A stretch of DNA of 64,000 nt from Lachnoclostridium sp. An196 (lineage in GTDB: Bacteria > Bacillota > Clostridia > Lachnospirales > Lachnospiraceae): contig NZ_NFJZ01000008.1 in assembly GCF_002160135.1 (NCBI RefSeq), positions 1 to 64,000 of the forward strand, written 5' to 3'. The translations under genes and the position numbers were made by a program. Below are positions 26,980-35,528 of the stretch, one piece after another. A model generated the notes under the pieces. It was not told the origin of the DNA and did not search any database. It saw only the letters and a list, made by a program, of their open reading frames with translations. The number at the start of each line of letters is the position of its first letter. The stretch's first letter is position 1.

Positions 26980-27882
26980 TTATTGATAATGCACTTTATT
27001 TCTGCTGACGCCGAACTGTACATAGGTCATAATACATACCAGCACCAGAAGGACTACGCCTGCCGCACATGCGACTCCCGGATTTCCGTAACGGAACGCG
27101 TATGCATAAATATAATATACCAGTGTGTTGGTAGAATCTACCGGCCCTCCCTGGGTCATGACATTCACCGCGTCAAAAATCCTGAAAGACGCAATCGACG
27201 CCACAACACAGGTAAACAGAATCGTCGGCGAGATCATAGGCAGCGTAATCTTGAAAAACGTACGAATTTTGGGCGTATTATCCAATTCTGCCGCCTCATA
27301 AATACTTACCGGAACTGTCTGAAGAGCTGCCATCACCAGCAGTACATAGTATCCAACACTCTTCCATACCATCACCAGCACCAATGAAATCATCGCCGTG
27401 GACGGACTTGACAGAAACGGAAACTTGTCCAGTCCCAGAGAGGTAAGTACCATATTGAAAAATCCGGTATCCGGTTCCATAAGCCATAAGAATACAATGG
27501 AAACAGATACCATGGAAATAACATGAGGCGTAAATATACACGCTTCTACCATATTATTCAGCTTCTTCTGTCTGGATCCGTTCAGCCATACTGCTATTAT
27601 AATGGCCAGCACCATGGTAAGTCCCACAAACAGCACCGTGTAAATAATAGTATTCATCAATACTTTGTGGAAGGTTTCATCAAAAAGTATTTCTTTATAA
27701 TTATCGATTCCCACAAATTCCTTTTCCGTGGAAATCAGGCTCCCCGAAAAAAGAGACCGATAGATCAGATAAATCACAGGATAGACCGTAAACACACATA
27801 ACAGAATCGCTGCCGGTGAAGCTGTGACTATACCCAGAAGCCTGTCTCTTTTTTCACTTGCACTTCTTTCTTTTTTCTTCAC
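26980..27882 (-). CDS. Sugar ABC transporter permease, MalF/UgpA type
   Basis: 300 residues; six membrane helices with a short cytoplasmic N-terminus (KKKERSASEKRDRLLG) and the EAA loop EAAELDNTPKIRTFFKITLP (about 218-237). It pairs with the MalG-type permease next in the operon. It lies 20 nt downstream of the ATPase gene. Confidence 0.92.
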   Translation of the reverse strand: MKKKERSASEKRDRLLGIVTASPAAILLCVFTVYPVIYLIYRSLFSGSLISTEKEFVGIDNYKEILFDETFHKVLMNTIIYTVLFVGLTMVLAIIIAVWLNGSRQKKLNNMVEACIFTPHVISMVSVSIVFLWLMEPDTGFFNMVLTSLGLDKFPFLSSPSTAMISLVLVMVWKSVGYYVLLVMAALQTVPVSIYEAAELDNTPKIRTFFKITLPMISPTILFTCVVASIASFRIFDAVNVMTQGGPVDSTNTLVYYIYAYAFRYGNPGVACAAGVVLLVLVCIMTYVQFGVSRNKVHYQ

Positions 27883-27902
27883 AGGTATACCCCCTCTCCA
27901 CT

Positions 27903-28940
27903 TTATTCTGCAAATACGGATTTAATCTGTTCCCGTGCCGTGTCATCCAGCTCTATACGTTTCTCATCCTGTCCGAACAGATACATAGATGAGAACGGGA
28001 CATGAATATCAGCTTCTGCACCTCCGCCGATCTCATAATCTGTTTTGGCCATCAATGTGCCGTATTTGCTATTCAGAGAGTAAATGATCTCCGAGCCCAG
28101 CATTTCCTTGGTCGCTACCTGTACCCGGATTGTAATATGCGGAGCCTCCATTTCCTGGAATGACAGTTTTTCCGGCCTGAAACCAAGCATTTTCCCATCC
28201 GGAAGGGTATTCCGGAGCACATTCATCTGGGGAGTCCCGATAAACTGAGCGGCATAGACACTGTTGGGATTGTTATACAACTCCCTCGGGGAGCTCTGCT
28301 GGACAATATATCCGTCTTTCATCAGCACGATGGTGTCTGCCATGGACATGGCTTCCGTCTGGTCATGGGTTACATACACAAACGTGGTTCCCAGTCTTTT
28401 GTGAAGCTCGATCAGTTCCACACGCATCTGTGCCCGCAATTTTGCATCCAGGTTCGACAGAGGCTCGTCCATCAGAAATACCTTCGGCTGTTTTACCATA
28501 GCCCTGGCAAGCGCCACTCTCTGACGTTGCCCTCCGGACAGCTTTGACGGCTTACGGTCCAGATATTCTGTCAAACCTACAATCTCACAGATCTCTTTCA
28601 CCCGTCTGTCCCGTTCTTCCTTCGGCACTTTCTTATTCTCCAGACCGAACGCAATATTTTGGCGGACCGTCATAGTCGGGTACAACGCATAATTCTGGAA
28701 CACCATGGCAATATCTCTTTTACCCGGAGTGACATCATTCACTTTCTGTCCGTCAATATAAATGTCACCTTCTGTGGGATCATCCAGTCCAGTAATCATC
28801 CGAAGAGTCGTTGATTTACCGCACCCGGAAGGTCCTACCAGCACCGTAAAGGAACCATCTTCAATATCCAGATTCAGATTTTCGATGACAACATCTTTGT
28901 CAAACTGCTTTTTCACATTTTTTAACTGAATCGTTCCCAT
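27903..28940 (-). CDS. Sugar ABC transporter ATPase, MsmK/UgpC type
   Basis: 345 residues from the ATG at 28940 (AAGGAGA 7-8 nt upstream; the longer reading adds a poorly conserved start). Walker A GPSGCGKST, signature LSGGQRQRV, Walker B VFLMDEPLSNLD, and a C-terminal regulatory TOBE region (about 235-345) are visible. MsmK-type ATPases commonly power several CUT1 transporters, and a second CUT1 set at 49945-53130 has no ATPase of its own. First gene of the operon. Confidence 0.93.
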   Translation of the reverse strand: MGTIQLKNVKKQFDKDVVIENLNLDIEDGSFTVLVGPSGCGKSTTLRMITGLDDPTEGDIYIDGQKVNDVTPGKRDIAMVFQNYALYPTMTVRQNIAFGLENKKVPKEERDRRVKEICEIVGLTEYLDRKPSKLSGGQRQRVALARAMVKQPKVFLMDEPLSNLDAKLRAQMRVELIELHKRLGTTFVYVTHDQTEAMSMADTIVLMKDGYIVQQSSPRELYNNPNSVYAAQFIGTPQMNVLRNTLPDGKMLGFRPEKLSFQEMEAPHITIRVQVATKEMLGSEIIYSLNSKYGTLMAKTDYEIGGGAEADIHVPFSSMYLFGQDEKRIELDDTAREQIKSVFAE

Positions 28941-29108
28941 AACTTCATCTCCTTCATTCTGTTTTTCTCTGCGCGCTTTGACTAAATTCAATATAACATT
29001 TAAAAACAGCTTTCTCTTTGCTCATTTCCACATTTAGAGTGCTATTTTTTGTCGGAATTTGACAGCATGTAAGATGCAGGTAAAGAATGTGAAGAAGGGA
29101 TGAAGGGT

Positions 29109-29165
29109 ATGTATCAAACTTTTTATGTCTGCATTATAGTTACTATTACACTAATAATTCATTGA
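29109..29165 (+). CDS. Possible 18-residue hydrophobic micropeptide
   Basis: Frame of 18 codons with the sequence pattern MYQTFYVCII then VTITLIIH, almost wholly hydrophobic, preceded closely by AAGGG. A TTGACA lies ~60 nt upstream but its -10 is poor. Small hydrophobic peptides of this kind occur in type I toxin systems, but length and AT-rich composition make chance likely. Confidence 0.15.
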   Translation: MYQTFYVCIIVTITLIIH

Positions 29166-29209
29166 CATAATTACTATGTTTGCACCAATATATTTATCAG
29201 CATTGTATA

Positions 29210-29238
29210 TTTACATCAATAGATTTTGGGGTTATAAT
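29210..29238 (+). promoter_or_regulatory. Promoter of the RHH-Uma2 pair
   Basis: -35 TTTACA (29210-29215), 17-nt spacer, -10 TATAAT (29233-29238), then about 50 nt to the ATG at 29291. Confidence 0.7.
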
Positions 29239-29290
29239 CTCTATAGAATAGATGCAGTATATCTATAAATTAGTGAAAGTAGGAGACCAG

Positions 29291-29488
29291 ATGCCTGAAG
29301 AATCAAAAATTAGCAAAGCACAGCAAAAAGCAGTAAATAAATATGTAAAGAACAATTATGATAGAATTAATGTTACTTTTCCAAAAGGACAAAAGAAAAT
29401 AATAAGAGATCACGCAAGAAGACACGGAGAAAGTGTGAATGCCTTTATTGTTCGTTCTGTCAATGAGCGAATGGAGCGCGAACAATAA
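29291..29488 (+). CDS. Small ribbon-helix-helix (Arc-type) protein
   Basis: 65 residues from the ATG at 29291, which follows AGTAGGAGA; the longer in-frame reading has no site. The core DRINVTFPKGQKKIIRDHA and GESVNAFIVRSVNERMERE is a beta strand followed by two helices, the RHH fold of Arc/MetJ-like DNA-binding proteins and many antitoxins. The N-terminal 20 residues are charged. The gene is much more AT-rich than its neighbours, suggesting recent acquisition. No toxin gene of a known type is adjacent; the next gene is a Uma2 protein. Confidence 0.75.
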   Translation: MPEESKISKAQQKAVNKYVKNNYDRINVTFPKGQKKIIRDHARRHGESVNAFIVRSVNERMEREQ

Positions 29489-29566
29489 TGTTCGAGATTT
29501 TTTGGAATGATGAAGAGCAGTCCTCAAGCAACTGTCAACACTCTCACCATGAAAGGATGTGTTACT

Positions 29567-30115
29567 ATGCCATTACTGCAACAGAACAAAGAGTATACCA
29601 TTGATGATATCTATGCCCTGCCGGATGGACAACGTGCAGAACTGATTGACGGGCAGATGTATATGATGGCGCCGCCCACGCGGAGGCATCAGCGAATCAC
29701 ACTGGAGCTTTCAACCGTCATCAATAACTATATTAAGGATAAAGGCGGCCCCTGTGAGGTCGATATAGCCCCATTTGCCGTATTTCTGAATGCAGATGAT
29801 AAAAACTATGTCGAACCGGATATAAGTGTTATTTGCACTCCCGGCAAGCTCACAGACAAAGGCTGCACAGGTGCGCCGGATTGGATCATTGAGATTGTCT
29901 CTCCCGGCAGCAGGCGAACAGACTATTATACCAAGTTGTTCAAGTACCGTACTGCCGGAGTTCGTGAATACTGGATTGTTGATCCAGAGAAAAACAGGAT
30001 CATGGTTTATTCTTTTGAGTCCGACGATATCGCAGAATATACTTTTTCTGAGGCTGTCAAAACCGGGATCTATGATGATTTGGAGATTGATTTCAGCTTA
30101 ATAGACGCTAAATGA
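29567..30115 (+). CDS. Uma2 family (DUF820) endonuclease-like protein
   Basis: 182 residues from the ATG at 29567 (AAAGGA upstream). Motifs of the restriction-endonuclease-like fold are present: ELIDGQMYMM, YVEPDISVIC (catalytic Asp), PDWIIEIVSPGSRRTDYYTK (Glu/Lys) and YWIVDPEK. Uma2 proteins are abundant in some bacteria; their biological role is not established. It lies about 80 nt after the RHH gene on the same strand and ends at a terminator. Confidence 0.88.
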   Translation: MPLLQQNKEYTIDDIYALPDGQRAELIDGQMYMMAPPTRRHQRITLELSTVINNYIKDKGGPCEVDIAPFAVFLNADDKNYVEPDISVICTPGKLTDKGCTGAPDWIIEIVSPGSRRTDYYTKLFKYRTAGVREYWIVDPEKNRIMVYSFESDDIAEYTFSEAVKTGIYDDLEIDFSLIDAK

Positions 30116-30125
30116 AAAACAACTT

Positions 30126-30161
30126 GCCGCTCCACACTCATTAGTGGGGTGGCTTTCTTTT
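30126..30161 (+). terminator. Intrinsic terminator after the Uma2 gene
   Basis: GCCGCTCCAC ... GTGGGGTGGC stem followed by TTTCTTTT, 11 nt after the stop codon. Confidence 0.8.
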
Positions 30162-30175
30162 CAGCTTGGTATATC

Positions 30176-30865
30176 TTAGATTATCTCCCATATCTCCTGC
30201 AGATTCTGAATTTCATAATCCGCTTTCGCACCCGTTTCATTCACCTGTGCACCCGGATTATACCAGCAGGTCCGGATGCCGGCGCGGTTGCCGCCGGCGA
30301 TGTCGCTGGTAAGGGAATCTCCCACAATCAGTACGCGGTTCTTTTCCGGCACATGGATTTCCTGAAATACCAGATCAAAAAATTCTTTTGCAGGTTTTTC
30401 GTATCCCAGTTCCTCGGACAGAAAAACGCCGTCCATCAGCTTGTCAAATCCGGAACGGCGAAGTTTCTTCGTCTGGGCCACCACGGTTCCGTTGGACACC
30501 ACGTACTGCCGGACTTTTCCCCGCAGAGACGCCACAAGATCTTTGCTGTCGTCACAGAACACGATGGTATCTCCCAACCGCACCTGATAGGCCTCATTGA
30601 ACGCTTTTCCCAGGGAAGTATCCAGTCCCTCCTCACGGAAAAAATCTTCAAACCGCTTTACCAGGATCTGAGACTTCTCCATCTCTCCCCGTTCCAGTTT
30701 TCTCCAATATTCCCGATTAATTTTCGAATACCGGGACAGCATCTCATCCGAACACTCTCCCAGCCCGAATTCTTTAAAAAGACTCTGGATCGCAGCCTTT
30801 TCCGCAGCCAGGAAATCCAGCAGGGTGCCGTCCACGTCCCATAATATTACATCAAACCGATTCAT
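30176..30865 (-). CDS. YjjG-type HAD family pyrimidine nucleotidase
   Basis: 229 residues. HAD motifs: DVDGTLLDF (motif I, nucleophile D10), VSNGT (motif II), Lys in GYEKPAKEFF and GDSLTSDIAGG (motif IV). The cap domain and overall length fit the YjjG house-cleaning nucleotidases that dephosphorylate non-canonical pyrimidine monophosphates. The start overlaps the stop of the TadA deaminase gene (ATGA). Confidence 0.85.
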   Translation of the reverse strand: MNRFDVILWDVDGTLLDFLAAEKAAIQSLFKEFGLGECSDEMLSRYSKINREYWRKLERGEMEKSQILVKRFEDFFREEGLDTSLGKAFNEAYQVRLGDTIVFCDDSKDLVASLRGKVRQYVVSNGTVVAQTKKLRRSGFDKLMDGVFLSEELGYEKPAKEFFDLVFQEIHVPEKNRVLIVGDSLTSDIAGGNRAGIRTCWYNPGAQVNETGAKADYEIQNLQEIWEII

Positions 30866-31359
30866 TTCTTATCCTCCGTATGATTTCGCGCTTCTTTCTT
30901 CTTCTCCCGCAGATCCCGGAAAAAGTTCGTCAGCATGAGAGAGCACTCTTCTTCCAACACGCCCTCCGTAATTTCTACCTGATGGTTGAATGCCGGCACC
31001 TGCAGAAGATTCAGCACCGAACCCGCGCAGCCTGCTTTGGGATTCCGGCTGCCGATCACCAGCCGGGGGATCCTGGCCTGTACGATGGCCCCGGCGCACA
31101 TCTGGCAGGGTTCCAGCGTCACATAGATCGTACAGTCTTCCAGCCTCCAGTCTCCCGCCGCACGGCTGGCCTTGCGGATCGCCTGCAGTTCCGCATGAGC
31201 CAGCGTATTTTTGTCTGTGTTGCGGCGGTTATATCCTCTGGCGATGATCTTCCCGTCCCTCACAATTACGCATCCGATGGGGACCTCCCCCAGCTTCCAG
31301 GCCTTATGCGCCTGCCGGATGGCTTCCTTCATATATCTCTCCTCTTCTGTCAGCGGCAT
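30862..31359 (-). CDS. tadA: tRNA-specific adenosine(34) deaminase
   Basis: 165 residues from the ATG at 31359, giving MPLTEEERYMKEAIRQAHKA, which matches family N-termini. Zinc deaminase motifs HAELQAI (about 56) and PCQMCAGAI (about 86) are intact. It makes inosine at the wobble position of tRNA-Arg. The start lies inside the 3' end of the DUF6128 gene (56-nt overlap) with a GAGGAG site. Confidence 0.93.
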   Translation of the reverse strand: MPLTEEERYMKEAIRQAHKAWKLGEVPIGCVIVRDGKIIARGYNRRNTDKNTLAHAELQAIRKASRAAGDWRLEDCTIYVTLEPCQMCAGAIVQARIPRLVIGSRNPKAGCAGSVLNLLQVPAFNHQVEITEGVLEEECSLMLTNFFRDLREKKKEARNHTEDKK

Positions 31360-31813
31360 GTTCCATGCTCCTCTCACAACTTCCAAACCACGGGCAGCGG
31401 ATACATTTTTTCCCTCCGCTTGGAAACAGCAGAAAACGTCTCACATCCACCGGGTAGTCGTCCCAGTCCGCCACATACTGGCGATGATCCGGCCTCCGGA
31501 CCCAGATTCCTCTGGTTTCCGCAAGAGATACTCCTTTGTCCTGAATATTTTCCGCGTCTAATATCCCCTGCCACTCCAATGCGCCGTTGCGGCTTTCCAG
31601 AGCTCCCAGGCAGATTCCTACCGGATGTTTCTGATAATAAAAATAAATATAAACTTTCCCTGCCTCTTCCCCGGTGTGGCAGTAGCTCTTCAGGTGAATA
31701 TCGATCCGGCAGACCCCGCCGCGCGCCTCCACTTTCACAAAGCCCGCGCTCTTCATCTGCTCCCCGTCTTTATATTCATAAAGGTATGCGATCTTTCTCG
31801 TATATCCCTGCAT
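31304..31813 (-). CDS. DUF6128 domain protein
   Basis: 169 residues. Short protein with an N-terminal beta-rich domain (KIAYLYEYKDGEQMKSAGFV, VCRIDIHLK) and a C-terminal Cys pair CIRCPWFGSC (about 137-146). The pattern matches DUF6128 proteins found in Lachnospiraceae; function unknown. Its start codon sits at the base of a hairpin that also includes most of the ribosome site (31811-31847), and its 3' end overlaps tadA. Confidence 0.65.
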   Translation of the reverse strand: MQGYTRKIAYLYEYKDGEQMKSAGFVKVEARGGVCRIDIHLKSYCHTGEEAGKVYIYFYYQKHPVGICLGALESRNGALEWQGILDAENIQDKGVSLAETRGIWVRRPDHRQYVADWDDYPVDVRRFLLFPSGGKKCIRCPWFGSCERSMEHAADRRGEIYEGSHPAGA

Positions 31814-31847
31814 AGAATTCCCTCCTGTTCTTTCAGGGTATTCTATG
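31811..31847 (-). promoter_or_regulatory. Hairpin enclosing the DUF6128 ribosome site and start codon
   Basis: Minus strand CATAGAAT-A-CCCT ... AGGG-A-ATTCTATG: a 12-bp stem with one mismatch. The AGGAGGG site lies at the loop edge and the ATG forms the 3' foot of the stem, so the RNA can hide its own initiation site. Confidence 0.5.
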
Positions 31848-31862
31848 CCCGTCCGTCCCTGC

Positions 31863-32750
31863 TTATGACTGCTCTTTCAACGATGCCGCGCGATTGGCAA
31901 AACCGGCAAACTGCTCCAGAGTCAATGCTTCTCCCCGCACGGATGCAGGCAGTCCCATCTCCTCCAAAATCTGTACCGTCATCTCTTTCGGGATACCGAG
32001 TTCCGGTACATGGCCAAGACCATTCTGGAGCGTCTTCCGTCTCTGGTTAAACGAAGCGCGGATAATCGCGAAAAGCAGCTTTTCGTCCTTCACCTTCACC
32101 GGCGGCTCTTCATAAACCGACAGACGGATCACCGCGGACCCTACATTGGGCCGGGGCATAAAGCAGTTGGGCGGCACATTTGCCACGATCTCCGGTTCTG
32201 CGTAGTACTGGACCGCAAGAGATAGAGCTCCATAATCTTTCGTTCCCGGCCCCACCTGCATCCGGTCCGCCACTTCCTTCTGCACCATGACCGTAATGCT
32301 TTTTGCCGGGACATGGTTTTCGAACAGGCCCATAATGATCGGCGTAGTAATATAGTATGGAAGATTCGCCACAATCTTTACCGGTTTTCCGCCGTTCATC
32401 TCCTCCGCCAGCTTCTTCAGATCCACCTTCATCACGTCTTCATTCATCACAGTCACATTATCATATGCGCTGAGCGTATCCTGAAGAATGGGAATCAGGG
32501 CCCGGTCGATCTCGATCGCCGCTACCCCCCTGGCTGAGGCGGCCAGATATTGTGTCATGGTCCCGATGCCCGGTCCGATCTCAACCACGAAATCATCTTC
32601 GGTAATCTGTGCCGCACGGATAATCTTTTCCAGCACATGGGAATCAATCAAAAAATTCTGGCCGTATTTTTTCTGGAACACAAATTTATATTTGTTCAAA
32701 ATTTCTATGGTATTCTGGGGATTCCCCAGAGTCGGCGCCGGACGGCTCAT
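31863..32750 (-). CDS. rsmA: 16S rRNA dimethyladenosine transferase RsmA (KsgA)
   Basis: 295 residues. SAM-binding motif VEIGPGIGTMTQYL (about 56-69), the acidic IEID, and the catalytic NLPYYITTPI (about 126-135) are all visible; the N-terminal KYGQNFLIDSHV is typical. It dimethylates two adenosines near the 3' end of 16S rRNA during small-subunit maturation. The ATG overlaps the tatD stop (ATGA) with an AGGAGGAG site. Confidence 0.96.
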   Translation of the reverse strand: MSRPAPTLGNPQNTIEILNKYKFVFQKKYGQNFLIDSHVLEKIIRAAQITEDDFVVEIGPGIGTMTQYLAASARGVAAIEIDRALIPILQDTLSAYDNVTVMNEDVMKVDLKKLAEEMNGGKPVKIVANLPYYITTPIIMGLFENHVPAKSITVMVQKEVADRMQVGPGTKDYGALSLAVQYYAEPEIVANVPPNCFMPRPNVGSAVIRLSVYEEPPVKVKDEKLLFAIIRASFNQRRKTLQNGLGHVPELGIPKEMTVQILEEMGLPASVRGEALTLEQFAGFANRAASLKEQS

Positions 32751-33529
32751 AATCTCTCCTCCTGTTCCAGCCGGAAAAATCTCCTGGCATTTTCTTCGGT
32801 AATCCGGATCACCTCATCTGCAGAGATTCCTTTGATCCTGCCAAGCTCCTCCGCTACCAGCACAAGCTTTCTGGAATCATTTCGTTTTCCGCGATATGGC
32901 ATCGGCGCCAGATAGGGGCAGTCCGTTTCCAGCAGCAGCTGTTCCATGGGAGCCTCCGCCACGGTCTCTTTCAGTTTCTTCCCGTTTTTGAAGGTAAGCA
33001 CTCCGCCGATACCCAGGTAAAAGCCCATCTTCAGATATTCCTTCGCCATTTCGGAAGAGTATGAATAACAGTGCATTACCATAGAGCACTCCGATGTCTT
33101 CTCCTGTTTCAGAATCTCAAAAGTGTCAGCCGCCGCCTCCCGGCTGTGAATGATCACCGGCAGCTTCAGCTCCTTTGCCATCCGGAGCTGGCGCACAAAC
33201 CATTCCTTCTGTATGGAATGGTCCTCCTTATCCCAGTAATAATCCAGTCCGATCTCTCCTACTGCCACAATCTTTTTCCGTCCGCACTGCTCTTTCAGCC
33301 ATCCAAAGGTTTTTTCGTTCAGCGCGCCCACTTCGTCCGGATGCACGCCTGCCGCGCCATATATAAATGGATATTTCTCCGTCAATTCCACGGTCCGGCG
33401 GACTCCCTCCAGGCTGGCGCCTACATTGACCACAGTCCCGACGCCCGCATCCGCAAGACCGCCCAGCAGTTCCTCTCTATCCTTATCAAACGCTTCAGCA
33501 TCATAATGCGCATGGCTGTCAAATATCAC
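32747..33529 (-). CDS. TatD family metal-dependent hydrolase
   Basis: 260 residues, starting with GTG at 33529 behind GAGGAGAG. Metal ligands: DSHAHYD (about 3-9), GEIGLDYYWD (about 92), PVIIHSREA (about 124), MHCYSY (about 150) and TDCPYLAPMP (about 203). The family acts as a 3'-5' DNase or similar phosphoesterase. It is first in an operon with rsmA; tatD-rsmA adjacency is common in Firmicutes. Confidence 0.93.
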   Translation of the reverse strand: MIFDSHAHYDAEAFDKDREELLGGLADAGVGTVVNVGASLEGVRRTVELTEKYPFIYGAAGVHPDEVGALNEKTFGWLKEQCGRKKIVAVGEIGLDYYWDKEDHSIQKEWFVRQLRMAKELKLPVIIHSREAAADTFEILKQEKTSECSMVMHCYSYSSEMAKEYLKMGFYLGIGGVLTFKNGKKLKETVAEAPMEQLLLETDCPYLAPMPYRGKRNDSRKLVLVAEELGRIKGISADEVIRITEENARRFFRLEQEERL

Positions 33530-33563
33530 GATAATTCTCTCCTCACCAAATAACTGATAAAGC

Positions 33564-33592
33564 GATTATATCAAAAGCGCAAAAAGGACGCA
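33564..33592 (-). promoter_or_regulatory. Promoter of tatD-rsmA
   Basis: Minus strand -35 TTGCGT (33587-33592), 17-nt spacer, -10 TATAAT (33564-33569), about 35 nt before the GTG start. Confidence 0.7.
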
Positions 33593-33610
33593 ATCTCTTT
33601 GATTGAAACG

Positions 33611-33654
33611 AAAAGACCGCCGGAGTCCATCAATACGGATTCCGGCGGTCTTTT
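33611..33654 (-). terminator. Intrinsic terminator at the end of the tad locus
   Basis: Minus strand GACCGCCGGA ... TCCGGCGGTC stem (10 bp plus an inner stem) followed by TTTTCG, located 13 nt after the FHA gene stop. Confidence 0.88.
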
Positions 33655-33666
33655 GAAAATATCATT

Positions 33667-34722
33667 TTACAGTTGTACCTCATACTCCACACTGGCGAAA
33701 ACAATTCTGCTTCCATTTGCCAGTGGACGAAGTTCGTACGGGTCGAGCTGTTCCCTGTCCACCCAGGTACCATTGGTAGAGTTCAGATCTTCCAGATAAT
33801 AGACAGTACCGTCGAAGGTAATGCGGGCATGAAGCCTGCTGACCGTAGAGGCGGGAATACAGCCATCCACCCCCTCCTTTTTCTTCCCAATAATGTAATT
33901 CTCTTCCTGAATCACAAAATCCGGATACTCAGGATCCAGGCTATGCAGCACTAATCCTTCTCTTTTTTGTTCCGACAGGCAGACCGTTTCTCTGGCAGGC
34001 GCCCCTTGTTCTCTTAGAAACAGCAACGATCCGCTGTTCATCCGTTCCGCTTCCGCCACATAATCTTCTATCTGCGGTTTGCGGCTCTTTTTCCGGAAGA
34101 AATTTTTCCAACTTCCGGTTTTTTCAAGAATTTCCTCCTGTACGTCAGCGGCCGCTGCTGGTTCTTCAGGTATTTCAGGCGGTTCTTCTTCTGTGTGTTT
34201 ATGGAGAATTTCAAGCAGGCTGAAATTCGGTTCCAAAGCGCTCTGATACAATTCATATCCAAATTCGATGCCTTTCATATCACTTTTATCTAATTTCCCA
34301 AGCAGATACTCTGTCCAGTCAAGAAATGACTCTCTGATATCTCCCCGGTACTCCGGATCAAAGCAAAGGTACAGCTTTTCCGTTCTTGTATGCAGATACA
34401 TATACTCCGGTTTCAACAGAAAATGATCCGGACTCAGCAAATATTCCTTGGAAGCCTCCAGAACCTTTTCCAAATCCTTTAAAAGATTTTTTAACTGATC
34501 AAAACCAAGCTTCCTGCGCTCATACATCAACGCCATACTCTGTTTTCCGGTTATCTCGTAATAATATTCTGTCCGGTTTTCATGTCTCTGACATACGCAG
34601 GGCAAAAATCCGGGAATCCGGTTCTCTGTCACCATACGGAGTTCGTATCCGCCGTCTTCTATACCGTCTCCGCCCAGGATCATATAATTACTGTTCAAAT
34701 CTCTTTTGTACCGCACTTCCAT
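33667..34722 (-). CDS. DUF6382-FHA protein of the tad locus
   Basis: 351 residues. The N-terminal ~185 residues (YKRDLNSNYMIL and following, with CFDPEYRGDIRESFLDWTEYLLG) match DUF6382. A variable Glu/Pro-rich linker and a basic patch (FFRKKSRKP) follow. The C-terminus (about 262-351) is an FHA domain: IIGKKKEGVDG, VSRLHARI and NSTNGTWVD, i.e. the S/H/N phosphothreonine-binding residues are present. It should read phosphothreonine on a partner. It is the last gene of the tad operon, immediately before a terminator; a regulatory role in pilus assembly is inferred from position. Confidence 0.82.
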   Translation of the reverse strand: MEVRYKRDLNSNYMILGGDGIEDGGYELRMVTENRIPGFLPCVCQRHENRTEYYYEITGKQSMALMYERRKLGFDQLKNLLKDLEKVLEASKEYLLSPDHFLLKPEYMYLHTRTEKLYLCFDPEYRGDIRESFLDWTEYLLGKLDKSDMKGIEFGYELYQSALEPNFSLLEILHKHTEEEPPEIPEEPAAAADVQEEILEKTGSWKNFFRKKSRKPQIEDYVAEAERMNSGSLLFLREQGAPARETVCLSEQKREGLVLHSLDPEYPDFVIQEENYIIGKKKEGVDGCIPASTVSRLHARITFDGTVYYLEDLNSTNGTWVDREQLDPYELRPLANGSRIVFASVEYEVQL

Positions 34723-34737
34723 GACTGCACTCCCCCT

Positions 34738-35142
34738 CTATTCTTTCAACCACCTGCTCCTGCGTATGGTTTCGCAGGGCGCTGTCCGATATATCGTTCG
34801 TTCTACCTCTATCCTCTCTTTCGGGAAATAAGACCCTCCGCCTGAGATTCGGATCCTCACGCGCACAGGGCTTACCTGAACTTCTACCTGTTTTTCTTTC
34901 ATCCACAAAAGCCGCTGTGAAAGCTTCTGTTCCAGATCAGCTTCTATATTCTGCTCCTTTTGGGAGGCTCCTGCTCCATCCCGATAGACACCTTTGATCC
35001 CGGATTCCAGTGCCGCATGCGCGCATACAGCATAATCATGCACATATAGAGTAAAAAACACTGTATATACCAGCAGCAGGCAGATCCCCGGTACCAGCAG
35101 GGCTGCTTCCACAACAAATCTTCCTCTTTTTTTCAACACCAT
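34738..35142 (-). CDS. TadE-like small pseudopilin
   Basis: 134 residues. One N-terminal hydrophobic segment (about 9-32) preceded by KKRGRFVVEAALLVP, the TadE pattern with a conserved Glu five residues into the hydrophobic start, then an extracellular domain. The start may be this ATG (fused to a GGGGAG) or the TTG two codons on, 6 nt from that site. It overlaps the peptidase gene by 10 nt. Probably a minor pilin of the Tad machine. Confidence 0.7.
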   Translation of the reverse strand: MVLKKRGRFVVEAALLVPGICLLLVYTVFFTLYVHDYAVCAHAALESGIKGVYRDGAGASQKEQNIEADLEQKLSQRLLWMKEKQVEVQVSPVRVRIRISGGGSYFPKERIEVERTIYRTAPCETIRRSRWLKE

Positions 35143-35528
35143 CTCCCCAGTATATATGCCGCTGTCAGAAACGGAACCAATGGCAGTTCTTTTCTATGTG
35201 TCACAACAGATATACAAACCGCCATGAATAGACCTATTCCAAGAATCCATAGCAATTCAAGAATTCCAAGCCATGTGCCCAGCGCCAGCATCAGATATCC
35301 GTCTCCATATCCGATCTTCTCTTCCGAAAAAAAGCCTGCCCCCAAAATGATCAATCCCGGCAGCAGCGACGGACGCCTTTCCAGCAGCAGCACTCCTGCA
35401 ATTCCTGTGATTCCCAGTATTCCGATCACAGGCATAGACAGCCAGCCGTCCCGAATATCTTCCATGGCGAGCACGATCAGACAAGCCAGCACCCACCACC
35501 AGCTCAATTCCCTCCACACTTTGAGCAT
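35133..35528 (-). CDS. A24 prepilin peptidase, TadV/CpaA type
   Basis: 131 residues, about six membrane segments. The two catalytic Asp of aspartate prepilin peptidases are in MEDIRDGW (about 23-27) and GYGDGYL (about 72-78). The cytosolic methylase domain of PilD is absent, as in TadV. It cuts the leader of the Flp pilin and pseudopilins. It overlaps neighbouring genes on both sides (10 nt and 25 nt). Confidence 0.85.
   Translation of the reverse strand: MLKVWRELSWWWVLACLIVLAMEDIRDGWLSMPVIGILGITGIAGVLLLERRPSLLPGLIILGAGFFSEEKIGYGDGYLMLALGTWLGILELLWILGIGLFMAVCISVVTHRKELPLVPFLTAAYILGRWC

Larger units (their letters stand above)
28941..29290. other. 350-nt intergenic region
   Basis: Separates the divergent ABC operon and the ribbon-helix-helix gene and is distinctly AT-rich to the right of about 29100. 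It holds the promoter for the right-hand gene (29210-29238). An 18-codon frame at 29109-29165 (hydrophobic, with an AAGGG just upstream of its ATG) is the only other coding-like signal and is weak. A -10-like TATATT lies about 50 nt before the ABC ATG on the minus strand, without a recognisable -35, as expected if the operon needs an activator. Confidence 0.45.

Noticed and set aside
29109-29165. Type I toxin peptide
   Set aside because: Too short and in AT-rich DNA; promoter is poor and no antisense antitoxin RNA is evident. Kept only as a low-confidence frame.
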